Under the pieces are notes generated by a model that did no database searches, was not told the DNA's origin, and was given only the letters and a program-made list of their open reading frames with translations. Below, in pieces: positions 9,218-18,365 of a stretch of 64,000 nucleotides of DNA. Origin of the DNA: Bacillus_CJ salitolerans. Its GTDB lineage: Bacteria > Bacillota > Bacilli > Bacillales > SA4. The stretch covers positions 643,651 through 707,650 of the forward strand of contig NZ_JBHUEM010000003.1 of NCBI RefSeq assembly GCF_042680805.1, read 5' to 3'. Within the stretch, counting starts at the first letter, position 1. Each line of letters begins with the position of its first letter. The position numbers and the translations under genes were made by a program.

Positions 9218-10015
9218 ATGAGAATACTATTTATTGGAGATGTTGTAAGTACTCCTGGAAGAGATATGGTACAGCAGTATTTACCACAGCTAAAAGCAAA
9301 ATACGGACCAACAGTCACAATCATAAATGGTGAAAACTCTGCGGGAGGAAAGGGAATAACAGAAAAAATATACAGACAATTTTTAGAATGGGGCACCCAA
9401 GTCGTTACATTAGGAAATCATGCATGGCATAACAAGGAGGTATTTGAATTTATTGATCATGCCAAATACCTTGTCCGTCCAGCTAATTTTCCTGAGGGAA
9501 ACCCAGGACAAGGAATTGTGTTTATAAAAATTAATCAATATGAGCTTGCTATCATTAATTTACAAGGTAGAACGTTCTTACCATCTATTGATTGCCCATT
9601 TAGGAAAGCGGATGAGCTAGTGGAAATTGCTAAAAAAAGAACTCCATATATATTTGTAGACTTTCATGCTGAAGCAACAAGTGAAAAGCAAGCATTAGGG
9701 TGGTATTTAGATGGAAGAGTCTCAGCGGTAGTTGGTACACATACTCATGTTCAAACTGCAGATGAACGGATTCTAACAAATGGAACAGCTTATATAACGG
9801 ATGTAGGGATGACTGGTCCTTATGATAGCGTCTTAGGTGTTGAAAAAGAAGCAGTTCTGAAAAAGTTTTTGACTGAAATGCCAGTCCGGTTTGAGGTAGT
9901 AAAGGATGGACGTAACCAATTAAACAGTGTCTTAATTGACCTAGACCCTAAAACGGGATTAGCAACGAAAATACAACGAATTATCATAAATGACGACCAC
10001 CCGTTTTTCTCCTAA
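9218..10015 (+). CDS. ymdB: Metallophosphoesterase YmdB (cyclic nucleotide phosphodiesterase)
   Basis: 265 residues, the usual length for the YmdB/TIGR00282 family. These binuclear-metal phosphodiesterases act on 2',3'- and 3',5'-cyclic nucleotides, and in B. subtilis affect biofilm and motility switching. Metal-binding motifs are visible: FIGDVV near residue 5, NGENSAGGKG, TLGNHAWHN, and DFHAEATSE plus GTHTHVQTAD in the C-terminal half. It follows rny as in B. subtilis. Confidence 0.93.
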   Translation: MRILFIGDVVSTPGRDMVQQYLPQLKAKYGPTVTIINGENSAGGKGITEKIYRQFLEWGTQVVTLGNHAWHNKEVFEFIDHAKYLVRPANFPEGNPGQGIVFIKINQYELAIINLQGRTFLPSIDCPFRKADELVEIAKKRTPYIFVDFHAEATSEKQALGWYLDGRVSAVVGTHTHVQTADERILTNGTAYITDVGMTGPYDSVLGVEKEAVLKKFLTEMPVRFEVVKDGRNQLNSVLIDLDPKTGLATKIQRIIINDDHPFFS

Positions 10016-10068
10016 CGCTCGTTAAATTCTATTGATTTTGAATTTTTTGAAAAATTAACTCCTATGAA

Positions 10069-10098
10069 GCAGGAATACAAGCAGTTCCTCGTGAATAT
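10069..10098 (+). promoter_or_regulatory. Sigma-H-type promoter upstream of spoVS
   Basis: GCAGGAATA fits the sigma-H -35 (RNAGGAWWW) exactly. After 12 bp, CGTGAATAT fits the -10 (RNNGAATWW) with one mismatch. spoVS of B. subtilis is sigma-H dependent. Confidence 0.65.
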
Positions 10099-10177
10099 AG
10101 TATCAGTGGAATGATAATTTACTATTTGTTCTATTGAACTTACATCATTTACTGAAATGTACAAGGAGGAACTAGAA

Positions 10178-10438
10178 ATGGAGATTTTAAAGGTTTCAGC
10201 AAAATCCAATCCAAATTCTGTAGCTGGTGCCCTTGCAGGAGTCCTTCGAGAGCGCGGAGGAGCAGAAATACAAGCGATTGGTGCAGGAGCATTAAACCAA
10301 GCAGTTAAAGCAGTTGCAATTGCCAGAGGCTTTGTGGCACCTAGTGGAGTTGATTTAATTTGTATCCCTGCATTTACCGATATTTTGATTGATGGTGAGG
10401 AGCGTACAGCCATTAAATTAATTGTAGAACCTAGATAA
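10178..10438 (+). CDS. spoVS: Stage V sporulation protein S
   Basis: 86 residues, the exact family length, with the near-invariant SpoVS sequence (KVSAKSNPNSVAGALAG, GAGALNQAVKA). An Alba-like nucleic-acid binding fold is known for the family. It is needed for spore coat assembly and late sporulation and also affects early septation. The frame extends upstream to 10157, but AAGGAGGAA lies 6 nt before ATG 10178, which sets the start. A sigma-H promoter match lies 80 bp upstream. Confidence 0.96.
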   Translation: MEILKVSAKSNPNSVAGALAGVLRERGGAEIQAIGAGALNQAVKAVAIARGFVAPSGVDLICIPAFTDILIDGEERTAIKLIVEPR

Positions 10439-10473
10439 ATGGTACTCATTTGTGTATATTAGTAAATAAGTAT

Positions 10474-10508
10474 AACCTGTTTGCACATATGCGAGCAGGT
10501 TTTCTTTT
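10474..10508 (+). terminator. Intrinsic terminator after spoVS
   Basis: AACCTGTTTGC pairs with GCGAGCAGGTT (11 bp with two G-U pairs), then TTTCTTTTA. Confidence 0.75.
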
Positions 10509-10531
10509 ATTATGATTTGGAGGGAACTTAC

Positions 10532-11455
10532 ATGAAAATTTTTGATGCACATTGTGATGTCTTATACAAATTATGGTTAAATCCAGCAATCAACCTTCAA
10601 GCGGAAGGGGATTTACATATTACAGTAGATAGGCTGAAAAAGGCGAATAGTAAAGTACAATGTATGGCTATTTATATACCAGAGGAGGTTTCCTATCAAG
10701 AGAGGTTTGAGGTCGCATTAGAGATGGTACATATCTTTCATCAAAAAATCCTTGCAGTATACCCATTTATCAAATTAGTAAAGGCAAAAGAAGATATTGA
10801 AAAGCTTAAGAGTGATGAGATTGGGGTAATATTGACTTTAGAGGGCTGTGATTGTATTGGACAAAGTATAACAAAGCTCCAAACTCTGTTTCACTTAGGA
10901 ATAAAATCAGTAGGACTCACGTGGAATTACGGAAATGCTGTGGCTGACGGAATTCTTGAGCCTAGAGGTGCTGGACTATCGTTGTTTGGAAGGAAGGTGG
11001 TTGAAGAGAACAATCAATTCAAAGTGTGGACTGATGTTTCGCACCTTTCCATTAAAGGATTTTGGGATGTGTTAGAGTTAGCTAAATATCCGATTGCTTC
11101 CCATTCAAATGCTTTATCATTATGTAGTCATCCTAGAAACCTAAATGATGAACAGCTACTAGCTCTTATTAAAAAGGATGGCATGATTGGGATTAACTTT
11201 GTTCCATACTTTTTAACAGATAAAGATTCAGCAACCATAAGTGATGTAATTAACCATATTGAGTATGTATGCTCACTAGGTGGGGAAAGTAATATTGGAT
11301 TTGGATCAGACTTCGATGGGATTTCAAAAACAGTAATTGGATTAGAGAACTTTGCTTGCTACAATAATTTAGTAGAAGAGCTTCTAAAGCATTATTCGCA
11401 CGAGCAAGTCGAAGGGTTTTGTTACCAGAATTTTCTTAATCATCTTCCCTCATGA
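10532..11455 (+). CDS. Membrane dipeptidase-like metallopeptidase, family M19
   Basis: 307 residues of the M19 (renal dipeptidase) amidohydrolase family, which hydrolyse dipeptides with a binuclear zinc site. Ligand motifs are visible: DAHCDVL near residue 4, LTLEGCD near 106, SHSNA near 191 and GFGSDFDG near 259. The ATG at 10532 follows TTGGAGGGAA; upstream codons in the open frame overlap the spoVS terminator. B. subtilis has tdh-kbl at this place instead. The substrate is not known. Confidence 0.85.
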   Translation: MKIFDAHCDVLYKLWLNPAINLQAEGDLHITVDRLKKANSKVQCMAIYIPEEVSYQERFEVALEMVHIFHQKILAVYPFIKLVKAKEDIEKLKSDEIGVILTLEGCDCIGQSITKLQTLFHLGIKSVGLTWNYGNAVADGILEPRGAGLSLFGRKVVEENNQFKVWTDVSHLSIKGFWDVLELAKYPIASHSNALSLCSHPRNLNDEQLLALIKKDGMIGINFVPYFLTDKDSATISDVINHIEYVCSLGGESNIGFGSDFDGISKTVIGLENFACYNNLVEELLKHYSHEQVEGFCYQNFLNHLPS

Positions 11456-11559
11456 AAAAAATGATGAAGTTGTGTAAATAGTGATTACAAAAAATATTCG
11501 ATAATTCGCCAAAAATTGACGTGAAAAGGGTTGCTTTTTTTGTGGGTTAGGTCTAGAAT

Positions 11560-11573
11560 TGTAAGCGTTTAGT
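11560..11573 (+). promoter_or_regulatory. Possible CcpA (cre) site upstream of korAB
   Basis: TGTAAGCGTTTAGT resembles the cre consensus TGWAANCGNTNWCA except for the last two bases. It lies about 45 bp before the proposed -35. Confidence 0.3.
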
Positions 11574-11605
11574 ACATATCCAACAGGAATTTTAATTTCT
11601 AGTGA

Positions 11606-11633
11606 TTTACTTGGAAAAGTGCTACACTATAAT
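11606..11633 (+). promoter_or_regulatory. Probable korAB promoter
   Basis: TTTACT, 16-bp spacer, perfect TATAAT (11628-11633). The leader to the korA start is about 130 nt. Confidence 0.6.
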
Positions 11634-11762
11634 AGTATGTTCATTAAGTGTTGAAACCTAATAAAGAACATTTCTTTGGGGTGGATCTTTTTCTTTTTGA
11701 GCATCCTTATCATAAAACAACTATTCGATAGAATGAACGTAATTCAAAGGGGTGTAAAACAC

Positions 11763-13505
11763 ATGATCAATCAACTTTCATGGAAAGTTGGAGGACAGCA
11801 AGGGGAAGGTATTGAAAGTACAGGGGAGATCTTCTCAATTGCATTAAATCGCTTAGGGTATTATTTATATGGTTATCGCCACTTTTCTTCACGTATTAAA
11901 GGTGGTCATACGAATAACAAAATCCGTGTAAGTACAACGCAAGTTCGTTCGATCTCTGACGATCTTGATATTTTAGTAGCTTTTGACCAAGAGACAATTG
12001 ATGTGAATTTCCACGAGTTACGCGATGGCGGGATTGTTATTGCCGATGCAAAGTTCGATCCAACTATTCCTGATAACTCAAACGTAACTTTATATTCTGT
12101 TCCATTTACTGACATTGCAACAGAACTTGGTACTTCATTAATGAAGAACATGGTTGCGATTGGGGCAAGTAGTGCAGTATTGGATCTTGATATTGATGTA
12201 TTTAAAGAAGTAGTGCAAGAAATTTTCGGTCGTAAAGGTCAACAGATTGTAGATAAAAATATGGAAGCAATCAAACAAGGCTTTGATTACGTTGTGAATC
12301 AAACTGGTGATAACGTACAAACAATGCAACTTGAAAAGGCTGATGGAAAGAAACGTCTATTCCTAATTGGAAATGACGCTATTGCTATGGGGGCATTAGC
12401 CGGTGGAGCTCGTTTTATGCCCGCATACCCAATTACACCAGCTTCAGAAATTATGGAATATTTAATTAAGAAGCTACCAAAGTTTGGTGGAACAGTCATT
12501 CAAACAGAGGACGAAATTGCCGCTTGTACAATGGCAATAGGTGCTAATTATGCTGGTGTCCGTGCTTTGACAGCATCTGCAGGGCCAGGGCTTTCGTTAA
12601 TGATGGAAGCGATTGGTCTTTCAGGTATTACAGAACAACCTCTTGTAGTGGTTGATACACAACGTGGTGGTCCTTCAACGGGTCTTCCAACAAAGCAAGA
12701 GCAATCAGATTTAATGGCAATGATCTACGGTACTCATGGTGAAATACCGAAAGTGGTTATTGCACCAAGTACAGTTCAAGAAGCATTTTACGATATCGTT
12801 GAAGCGTTTAACATTGCAGAAGAATATCAAGTACCAGTTATCTTCTTAACAGACCTTCAACTTTCATTAGGTAAACAAACGGTAGAGCCTCTTGATTACA
12901 ACAAGATAGAAATTCGCCGTGGTAAGCTTCAAACAGAAGAACTACCAGAAATTGAAAATAAAGAATATTTCAAGCGTTTTGAAGTAACAGAGGATGGAGT
13001 ATCTCCTCGTGTTCTTCCAGGTATGAAAAATGGTATCCACCATGTAACTGGTGTTGAACATGAAGAGGCTGGTAAACCATCAGAATCACCAACAAATCGC
13101 CATGCTCAAATGGATAAGCGTCTACGTAAATTAAACGCGCTAGTATCTAAATTCGATACTCCAGTTCATATAAATGCAAAGCATGAAGAAGCAGACATAC
13201 TATTAGTTGGTTTTAACTCTACTCGTGGTACGATTGAAGAAGCTATGGGACGTCTAGAACAAGACGGAATTAAAGTTAACCATGCACATGTTCGTTTAGT
13301 TCATCCTTTCCCAGCAGATGTGATACTCCCGTATGTGAAGTCTGCGAAGAAAGTAGTTGTTGTTGAAAACAACGCAACTGGTCAGCTTGCTAACATTATG
13401 AAAATGAGTGTAGGTCATGGTGAGAAGATCGCTTCCTTATTGAAGTATGATGGAAACCCATTCCTACCAAAAGAAATTCACAACAGAAGCAAGGAGTTGT
13501 TATAA
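11763..13505 (+). CDS. korA: 2-oxoacid:ferredoxin oxidoreductase, alpha subunit (gamma-alpha fusion)
   Basis: 580 residues. The N-terminal 180 or so form the gamma domain (KVGGQQGEGIESTGE, RIKGGHTNNKIR), fused to the alpha pyrimidine-binding domain (AYPITPASEIMEYL, TEDEIAACTMAIGA). With KorB it oxidises a 2-oxoacid, probably 2-oxoglutarate, to acyl-CoA while reducing ferredoxin. The open frame extends to 11676, but AAAGGGGTG precedes ATG 11763 and the true family N-terminus begins there. korB follows after 3 nt. The substrate assignment is family-based. Confidence 0.9.
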   Translation: MINQLSWKVGGQQGEGIESTGEIFSIALNRLGYYLYGYRHFSSRIKGGHTNNKIRVSTTQVRSISDDLDILVAFDQETIDVNFHELRDGGIVIADAKFDPTIPDNSNVTLYSVPFTDIATELGTSLMKNMVAIGASSAVLDLDIDVFKEVVQEIFGRKGQQIVDKNMEAIKQGFDYVVNQTGDNVQTMQLEKADGKKRLFLIGNDAIAMGALAGGARFMPAYPITPASEIMEYLIKKLPKFGGTVIQTEDEIAACTMAIGANYAGVRALTASAGPGLSLMMEAIGLSGITEQPLVVVDTQRGGPSTGLPTKQEQSDLMAMIYGTHGEIPKVVIAPSTVQEAFYDIVEAFNIAEEYQVPVIFLTDLQLSLGKQTVEPLDYNKIEIRRGKLQTEELPEIENKEYFKRFEVTEDGVSPRVLPGMKNGIHHVTGVEHEEAGKPSESPTNRHAQMDKRLRKLNALVSKFDTPVHINAKHEEADILLVGFNSTRGTIEEAMGRLEQDGIKVNHAHVRLVHPFPADVILPYVKSAKKVVVVENNATGQLANIMKMSVGHGEKIASLLKYDGNPFLPKEIHNRSKELL

Positions 13506-13508
13506 ACA

Positions 13509-14375
13509 ATGGCAACATTTAAAGACTTTCGTAACTCTGTAAAACCGAACTGGTGCCCAGGTTGTGGAGACTTCTCCGTACAGGCTGCTATTCAGCGTGC
13601 TGCTGCTAACGTTGGACTTGAACCTGAACAGCTAGCAGTTGTATCTGGAATCGGATGTTCCGGTCGTATATCAGGTTATATTAATGCATTTGGATTCCAC
13701 GGAATCCACGGACGTTCTTTGCCAATTGCACAAGGTGTAAAAATGGCAAACAAAGATTTAACGGTTATCGCTTCTGGTGGTGATGGAGACGGATTTGCTA
13801 TTGGTCTAGGTCATACCATTCATGCCATTCGTCGTAACATCGATGTTACGTATATTGTAATGGATAACCAAATATACGGTTTAACAAAAGGTCAAACTTC
13901 TCCTCGTAGTGAGGTTGGTTTTAAGACAAAGAGTACACCTCAAGGGTCTATCGAGCCAGCATTAAACGTAATGGAAATGGCATTAACTGCTGGTGCTACA
14001 TTCGTTGCACAAAGTTTCTCTACAGATTTAAAAGAGCTTACAGCTCTAATCGAAGCTGGAATTAATCATAAAGGCTTCTCTTTAATCAACGTATTCAGTC
14101 CATGTGTAACCTACAATAAAGTAAACACATATGACTGGTTTAAAGAAAACCTTGTTAAATTAAGTGATATTGAAGGGTATGACCCTCATAGTAAAATGAA
14201 GGCAATGACAACGTTAATGGAGAACAAAGGTCTTGTAACGGGATTAATTTACCAAAACAAAGATCAAAAATCTTACCAAGAACTTGTTACTGGTTATAGT
14301 GAAACTCCACTATCACAAGCAGATTTAAAGATTTCTGAAGAACAATTCAATGAATTAGTTTCAGAATTTATGTAA
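13509..14375 (+). CDS. korB: 2-oxoacid:ferredoxin oxidoreductase, beta subunit
   Basis: 288 residues. TPP-binding subunit with NWCPGCGDFSVQ at the N-terminus (cysteines for the iron-sulfur cluster), GIGCSGRI, and the TPP motif GGDGDGFAIGLGH near residue 90 followed by DNQIYGLTKGQ. The fourth cluster cysteine is probably in FSPCVTYNK. It is cotranscribed with korA (3-nt gap) and ends at a strong terminator. It implies ferredoxin-linked metabolism. Confidence 0.93.
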   Translation: MATFKDFRNSVKPNWCPGCGDFSVQAAIQRAAANVGLEPEQLAVVSGIGCSGRISGYINAFGFHGIHGRSLPIAQGVKMANKDLTVIASGGDGDGFAIGLGHTIHAIRRNIDVTYIVMDNQIYGLTKGQTSPRSEVGFKTKSTPQGSIEPALNVMEMALTAGATFVAQSFSTDLKELTALIEAGINHKGFSLINVFSPCVTYNKVNTYDWFKENLVKLSDIEGYDPHSKMKAMTTLMENKGLVTGLIYQNKDQKSYQELVTGYSETPLSQADLKISEEQFNELVSEFM

Positions 14376-14418
14376 AAAAAAGTCATTTCTCCTACCTGGA
14401 GAAGTGACTTTTTTTTTA
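14374..14418 (+). terminator. Strong intrinsic terminator after korB
   Basis: A long A-rich/T-rich stem with core AGTCATTTCTCC and GGAGAAGTGACT, then nine T. Confidence 0.9.
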
Positions 14419-14430
14419 AAAAAGATAAGA

Positions 14431-14666
14431 AAGTATAAGTTTCTGGTGTTTAGTATAAACAATGATACTGCTAAATCCAGCTCCAGCACACAGCCAAGAT
14501 GAAATGGCGACGCTCTTTACCATTTCATCCTACTCGAGGGAAAAAGAAAAATCACGTTTTCCTTGGTCAAATAACCTGTCATGAATAAAAGGGAAAACCA
14601 CCTTCTTTTCATGACAGAACTTTAGCTCTGCCTTAAGCTTAATGGTGCGCCCTGAGCCTTTTGTTC
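14431..14666 (+). repeat. Dispersed intergenic repeat, copy B
   Basis: Same family as 8901-9132. It has all three hairpins, ends in TGAGCCTTTTGTTC, and starts 13 bp behind the korB terminator. Confidence 0.85.
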
Positions 14667-14851
14667 AAAACAGGATTTTCCTATCAATCAATAATTTACA
14701 TTCGCATTTTACCGTAAAAGAGTGTACAATTTTCTACAAATTGCTTTTTTCATTGTTTATAGAAGTCCAAACCTATATACTATGGTAGTATGTACCTTAT
14801 TTAATACAATAATAGAATGTTGCTTTTATATATAGAAAGGAGATTGACGAT

Positions 14852-16390
14852 ATGAACGAAAAACAACGACTTGAATCACAACAAGTACAAGCCCAAGATT
14901 CAACGGACAAAAAATCCGGCAAGGATTACAGCAAGTACTTTGAAGCCGTGTACATGCCTCCTTCTTTAAAAGAAGCAAAGAAGCGTGGCAAAGAAGAAGT
15001 TGCTTATCATAATGACTTCGGTATACCTGAAGAGCTACTTGGGATGGGAAAAGGCCGTAAGTTTTATATTCGCACGTATGGCTGTCAAATGAATGAGCAT
15101 GATACAGAGGTGCTTGCGGGTATTTTTATGCAGCTTGGATTTGAACCAACAGACTCTAAAGAAACCGCTGATGTCATTCTCTTGAATACATGTGCTATTC
15201 GTGAGAATGCAGAGGATAAAGTGTTTGGAGAGCTGGGTCATTTAAAGCCACTAAAGAAAGAAAGACCCGATCTGTTAATCGGGGTATGTGGTTGTATGTC
15301 TCAAGAGGAATCGGTTGTAAACAGAATACTCCAGAAACATCATTTTGTAGATATGATTTTTGGAACCCATAATATTCACCGCCTTCCACAAATTTTGAAT
15401 GAAGCTTATCTTTCAAAGGAGATGGTTGTGGAGGTATGGTCGAAGGAAGGAGACGTTATTGAAAACCTTCCAAGAGTACGTAAAGGAAACATTAAGGGCT
15501 GGGTTAATATTATGTACGGCTGCGATAAGTTCTGTACGTACTGTATAGTTCCATATACTCGTGGAAAAGAAAGAAGCCGTCGTCCAGAAGAAATTATTCA
15601 AGAGGTGCGACACCTTGCCGCTCAAGGATATCAGGAAATCACGTTACTCGGTCAAAACGTAAATGCGTATGGTAAGGACTTTCCAGACATGGAGTATGGT
15701 CTAGGTCATTTAATGGATGAATTACGTAAAATCGATATCCCACGTATTCGTTTTACGACGAGTCACCCGCGTGATTTTGATGATTATTTAATAGAAGTAC
15801 TAGCGAAGGGTGGAAATCTCTTAGACCACATACACCTGCCAGTACAGTCAGGAAGCTCTGAAGTATTGAAATTAATGGCGCGCAAGTATAGTCGTGAGCA
15901 TTATTTAGAACTAGTTCGAAAAATTAAAGAAGCAATGCCTAACGCATCTTTAACAACAGATATCATTGTAGGATTTCCGAATGAAACAGAAGAGCAATTC
16001 GAAGAAACGCTTTCATTGTATCGTGAAGTTGAATTTGACTCAGCTTATACATTTATTTATTCTCCGCGTGAAGGAACACCAGCTGCGAAGATGGAAGATA
16101 ATATCCCAATGGAAGTGAAGAAAGAACGTCTACAACGATTAAATAGTGTTGTAAATGAAATATCTGCTAAGAAGCTTAAAGAGTATGAAGGTAAGATTGT
16201 AGAAGTACTTGTTGAAGGGGAAAGTAAGAATAACCCAGAGGTTCTTGCTGGCTATACATCAAAGAGTAAATTAGTTAACTTTAGGGCACCTAAGTCGGCA
16301 ATTGGAAAAATTGTTAAGGTGAAGGTAGTTAAGGCTAAGACATGGACACTAGATGGAGAAATGGTTGAGGAAACGGTAGAGGTGAAATAG
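14852..16390 (+). CDS. miaB: tRNA-2-methylthio-N6-dimethylallyladenosine synthase MiaB
   Basis: 512 residues. Radical-SAM methylthiotransferase that converts i6A37 to ms2i6A37 in tRNAs reading UNN codons. Visible parts: UPF0004 domain with YGCQMNEHD and LLNTCAIRENAE, radical-SAM CxxxCxxC in YGCDKFCTYCIVPYTRG, then a C-terminal TRAM domain. MiaB needs i6A made by MiaA, encoded here at 22.9 kb. ricA follows 1 nt after its stop codon, as in B. subtilis where RicA supports MiaB activity. Confidence 0.96.
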   Translation: MNEKQRLESQQVQAQDSTDKKSGKDYSKYFEAVYMPPSLKEAKKRGKEEVAYHNDFGIPEELLGMGKGRKFYIRTYGCQMNEHDTEVLAGIFMQLGFEPTDSKETADVILLNTCAIRENAEDKVFGELGHLKPLKKERPDLLIGVCGCMSQEESVVNRILQKHHFVDMIFGTHNIHRLPQILNEAYLSKEMVVEVWSKEGDVIENLPRVRKGNIKGWVNIMYGCDKFCTYCIVPYTRGKERSRRPEEIIQEVRHLAAQGYQEITLLGQNVNAYGKDFPDMEYGLGHLMDELRKIDIPRIRFTTSHPRDFDDYLIEVLAKGGNLLDHIHLPVQSGSSEVLKLMARKYSREHYLELVRKIKEAMPNASLTTDIIVGFPNETEEQFEETLSLYREVEFDSAYTFIYSPREGTPAAKMEDNIPMEVKKERLQRLNSVVNEISAKKLKEYEGKIVEVLVEGESKNNPEVLAGYTSKSKLVNFRAPKSAIGKIVKVKVVKAKTWTLDGEMVEETVEVK

Positions 16391-16391
16391 G

Positions 16392-16835
16392 ATGGCATAT
16401 ACAAAAGAAGACATTATTACAAGAGCAAAAGATTTAGCGAAAATGATTGCTGAAACTGAAGAAGTTGATCTTTTTAAGAAAGCAGAAGCACAAATTAATC
16501 AAAATAGTAAAATCCAACAAACAATTGCTCAAATAAAAGCACTTCAAAAACAAGCTGTAAACTATCAACATTTTGGAAAACAGGAAGCATTAAAAAAGGT
16601 AGAAGAAAAGATTGATGCTTTGCAAGATGAACTAGATAATATTCCGGTTGTACAAGATTTTAAATCATCACAAATGGACGTAAATGATTTATTACAAATT
16701 GTTGCAGCCACTATTTCAAATACAGTAACTGATGAAATCATTGAATCAACTGGTGGTAATGTCCTTAGAGGCGAAACTGGTTCAAAGGTAAATGGTTCAA
16801 GCGGAAGCTGTGGCGACGGCTGTGGCTGTCACTAA
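16392..16835 (+). CDS. ricA: RicA (YmcA), iron-sulfur regulatory protein of the RicAFT complex
   Basis: 147 residues of the YlbF/YmcA helical family, ending in the cysteine-rich tail GSCGDGCGCH that helps hold Fe-S clusters in the RicA-RicF-RicT complex. That complex promotes RNase Y-dependent mRNA maturation, biofilm, competence and sporulation, and affects ms2i6A formation. It lies 1 nt behind miaB, hence translationally coupled. The partner rny is in the same window. Confidence 0.93.
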   Translation: MAYTKEDIITRAKDLAKMIAETEEVDLFKKAEAQINQNSKIQQTIAQIKALQKQAVNYQHFGKQEALKKVEEKIDALQDELDNIPVVQDFKSSQMDVNDLLQIVAATISNTVTDEIIESTGGNVLRGETGSKVNGSSGSCGDGCGCH

Positions 16836-16842
16836 AATATGA

Positions 16843-16874
16843 AAGAAGCAGAGTCCATCTCTGCTTCTTTTTTC
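16843..16874 (+). terminator. Intrinsic terminator after ricA
   Basis: AGAAGCAGAG/CTCTGCTTCT perfect stem plus T run. Confidence 0.85.
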
Positions 16875-16883
16875 AATTATTAA

Positions 16884-17061
16884 GAAGTATAAAAGTTTTT
16901 CAGCAATAAAATGGGCTAGTGACTTGGAATCCAGCTCCAGCACCCAGCCACTCGAGGTCAAATAACCCTAAATGAGTAAAAAGAGGGAAAAGCTCCCTTT
17001 TTCTCATTTAGAAATATTTGCTCTGCCTGAGGCTAAACGGGGCGCCATTAACCTTTTGTTC
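16884..17061 (+). repeat. Dispersed intergenic repeat, copy C (short subtype)
   Basis: The repeat without the first GATGAAATGGC hairpin. The long stem is CTAAATGAG/CTCATTTAG instead of TGTCATGAA/TTCATGACA. It starts 10 bp behind the ricA terminator. Confidence 0.8.
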
Positions 17062-17264
17062 TGGTCCAAGGTGCATTTTGGGGTCATCCTAACCTGGCAC
17101 CCAGCGAACCTAATGTCATAGAAGCTACCGTTTTATTCTGAAGGAATACTTCGTCGGTGTGTCTAGAAGATGGTGGCTGGATCCCTATGTTCATGTCTAT
17201 TTGATTCAGTAGAGCATGCTGACTCCTCACTTCAATAAACTTATCATAAATATAAAAATATGGT

Positions 17265-17291
17265 ACATATCTGGGCTTCCGTGCATACAAT
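17265..17291 (+). promoter_or_regulatory. Possible sporulation (sigma-E/K) promoter of cotE
   Basis: CATACAAT (17284-17291) matches the sigma-E -10 CATANNNT. ACATATCT upstream is a partial -35, but the spacing of 11 bp is short. The 17062-17413 gap holds no convincing gene. Confidence 0.35.
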
Positions 17292-17413
17292 GAACTATAC
17301 CGCCTAATTATGGTCAAATGGGAACTTTTTTTATTACTTAAAAATTTGTAGCACACTAGTCATTTGTCACGCATAGGATGAATTGAAGATTTAATTGAGG
17401 AGGGTTTGTTCTT

Positions 17414-17956
17414 ATGTCCCAATACAGAGAGATTATTACAAAGGCTGTCGTTGGAAAAGGTAAAAAATTCACGCAGTCCACTCATACGATTTCACCTTCG
17501 CACAGACCAACAAGTATCCTTGGCTGCTGGGTAATCAATCATGTTTACAATGCAGAAAAATGTGGGGATGTAGTTGAGGTAGAAGGACGTTATGACATTA
17601 ACGTATGGTACTCTTACAACGACAATACAAAAACAGAGGTTGTAACAGAAACAGTATCATATAAGGATGTAGTCAAACTTCGTTACCGTGATGAAAATTT
17701 CTTCGGTGACGAACACGAAGTCATTGCCCGAGTCGTTCAACAGCCTAACTGCTTAGAAGCAACGATCTCACCTAATGGCCACAAGGTTGTGATAGAAGTC
17801 GAAAGAGAATTTCTAGTAGAAGTGATTGGTGAAACGAAAGTATGTGTTGCTGTAAATCCAGATGCATGCGAGGATGACTTCGATTTTGATTGCGATGATG
17901 ATGAGGATTTCGAAGATCTAAATCCAGACTTCTTATTAGGCGATGAAGAGGAATAA
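17414..17956 (+). CDS. cotE: Outer spore coat morphogenetic protein CotE
   Basis: 180 residues, standard length. CotE assembles around the forespore and recruits the outer coat. The conserved N-terminal part (YREIITKAVVGKGKKF) and the very acidic tail (DDFDFDCDDDEDFEDL) are typical. GAGGAGGG lies 9 nt before the ATG. In the mother cell it is expected to be sigma-E then sigma-K dependent. mutSL follows, as in B. subtilis. Confidence 0.96.
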   Translation: MSQYREIITKAVVGKGKKFTQSTHTISPSHRPTSILGCWVINHVYNAEKCGDVVEVEGRYDINVWYSYNDNTKTEVVTETVSYKDVVKLRYRDENFFGDEHEVIARVVQQPNCLEATISPNGHKVVIEVEREFLVEVIGETKVCVAVNPDACEDDFDFDCDDDEDFEDLNPDFLLGDEEE

Positions 17957-17961
17957 CCAGT

Positions 17962-17992
17962 AACTAGGGAGGATAACTTCCTAGTTTTTTTC
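17962..17992 (+). terminator. Intrinsic terminator after cotE
   Basis: AACTAGG/CCTAGTT stem with T7. Confidence 0.8.
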
Positions 17993-18000
17993 TTGGGTAC

Positions 18001-18100
18001 AGGATGTACCTACTCGGCGTTGGCGACAGGACGTCGCCGTTCTTAGCCGAGTATCCTTTGAATAGGATGTGGGTACTGGGCGCTATCGCCAGAACACCTG
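18001..18100 (+). repeat. Nested GC-rich hairpin and degenerate second copy upstream of mutS
   Basis: AGGAT/ATCCT and TACTCGGC/GCCGAGTA enclose GGCGAC/GTCGCC (18001-18057). A partial second copy follows (AGGATGTGGGTACTGGGCG, 18065-18083). It stands out as GC-rich in AT-rich surroundings. The rest of 18101-18365 shows no gene. Confidence 0.6.
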
Positions 18101-18365
18101 AGCATTTTTTGTGTATCTACTTAGGATAACTATACGCGATCCGCGTTCTTCTTCATGCCCCCTTTTAACACACCAATTTTTGCATTTAACCTCTATAAAT
18201 GCCACCTTTGTAAACACGTAAATGTGTTACTTTTCCAAACAAGAAAATTGTAGAATTATGCTATAATAGAAAGAAAGAACTTTGATCAATACACTTGAGT
18301 TATAAACATGCACTCGTTGTATTTCTAAAAAATAGATTTATAGTTTCTCGTTATGGGGGTTTATG

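Noticed and set aside
17084..17356. 90-codon reverse frame before cotE
   Set aside because: No ribosome site or recognisable domain; it spans the expected cotE promoter region and part of a repeat edge.
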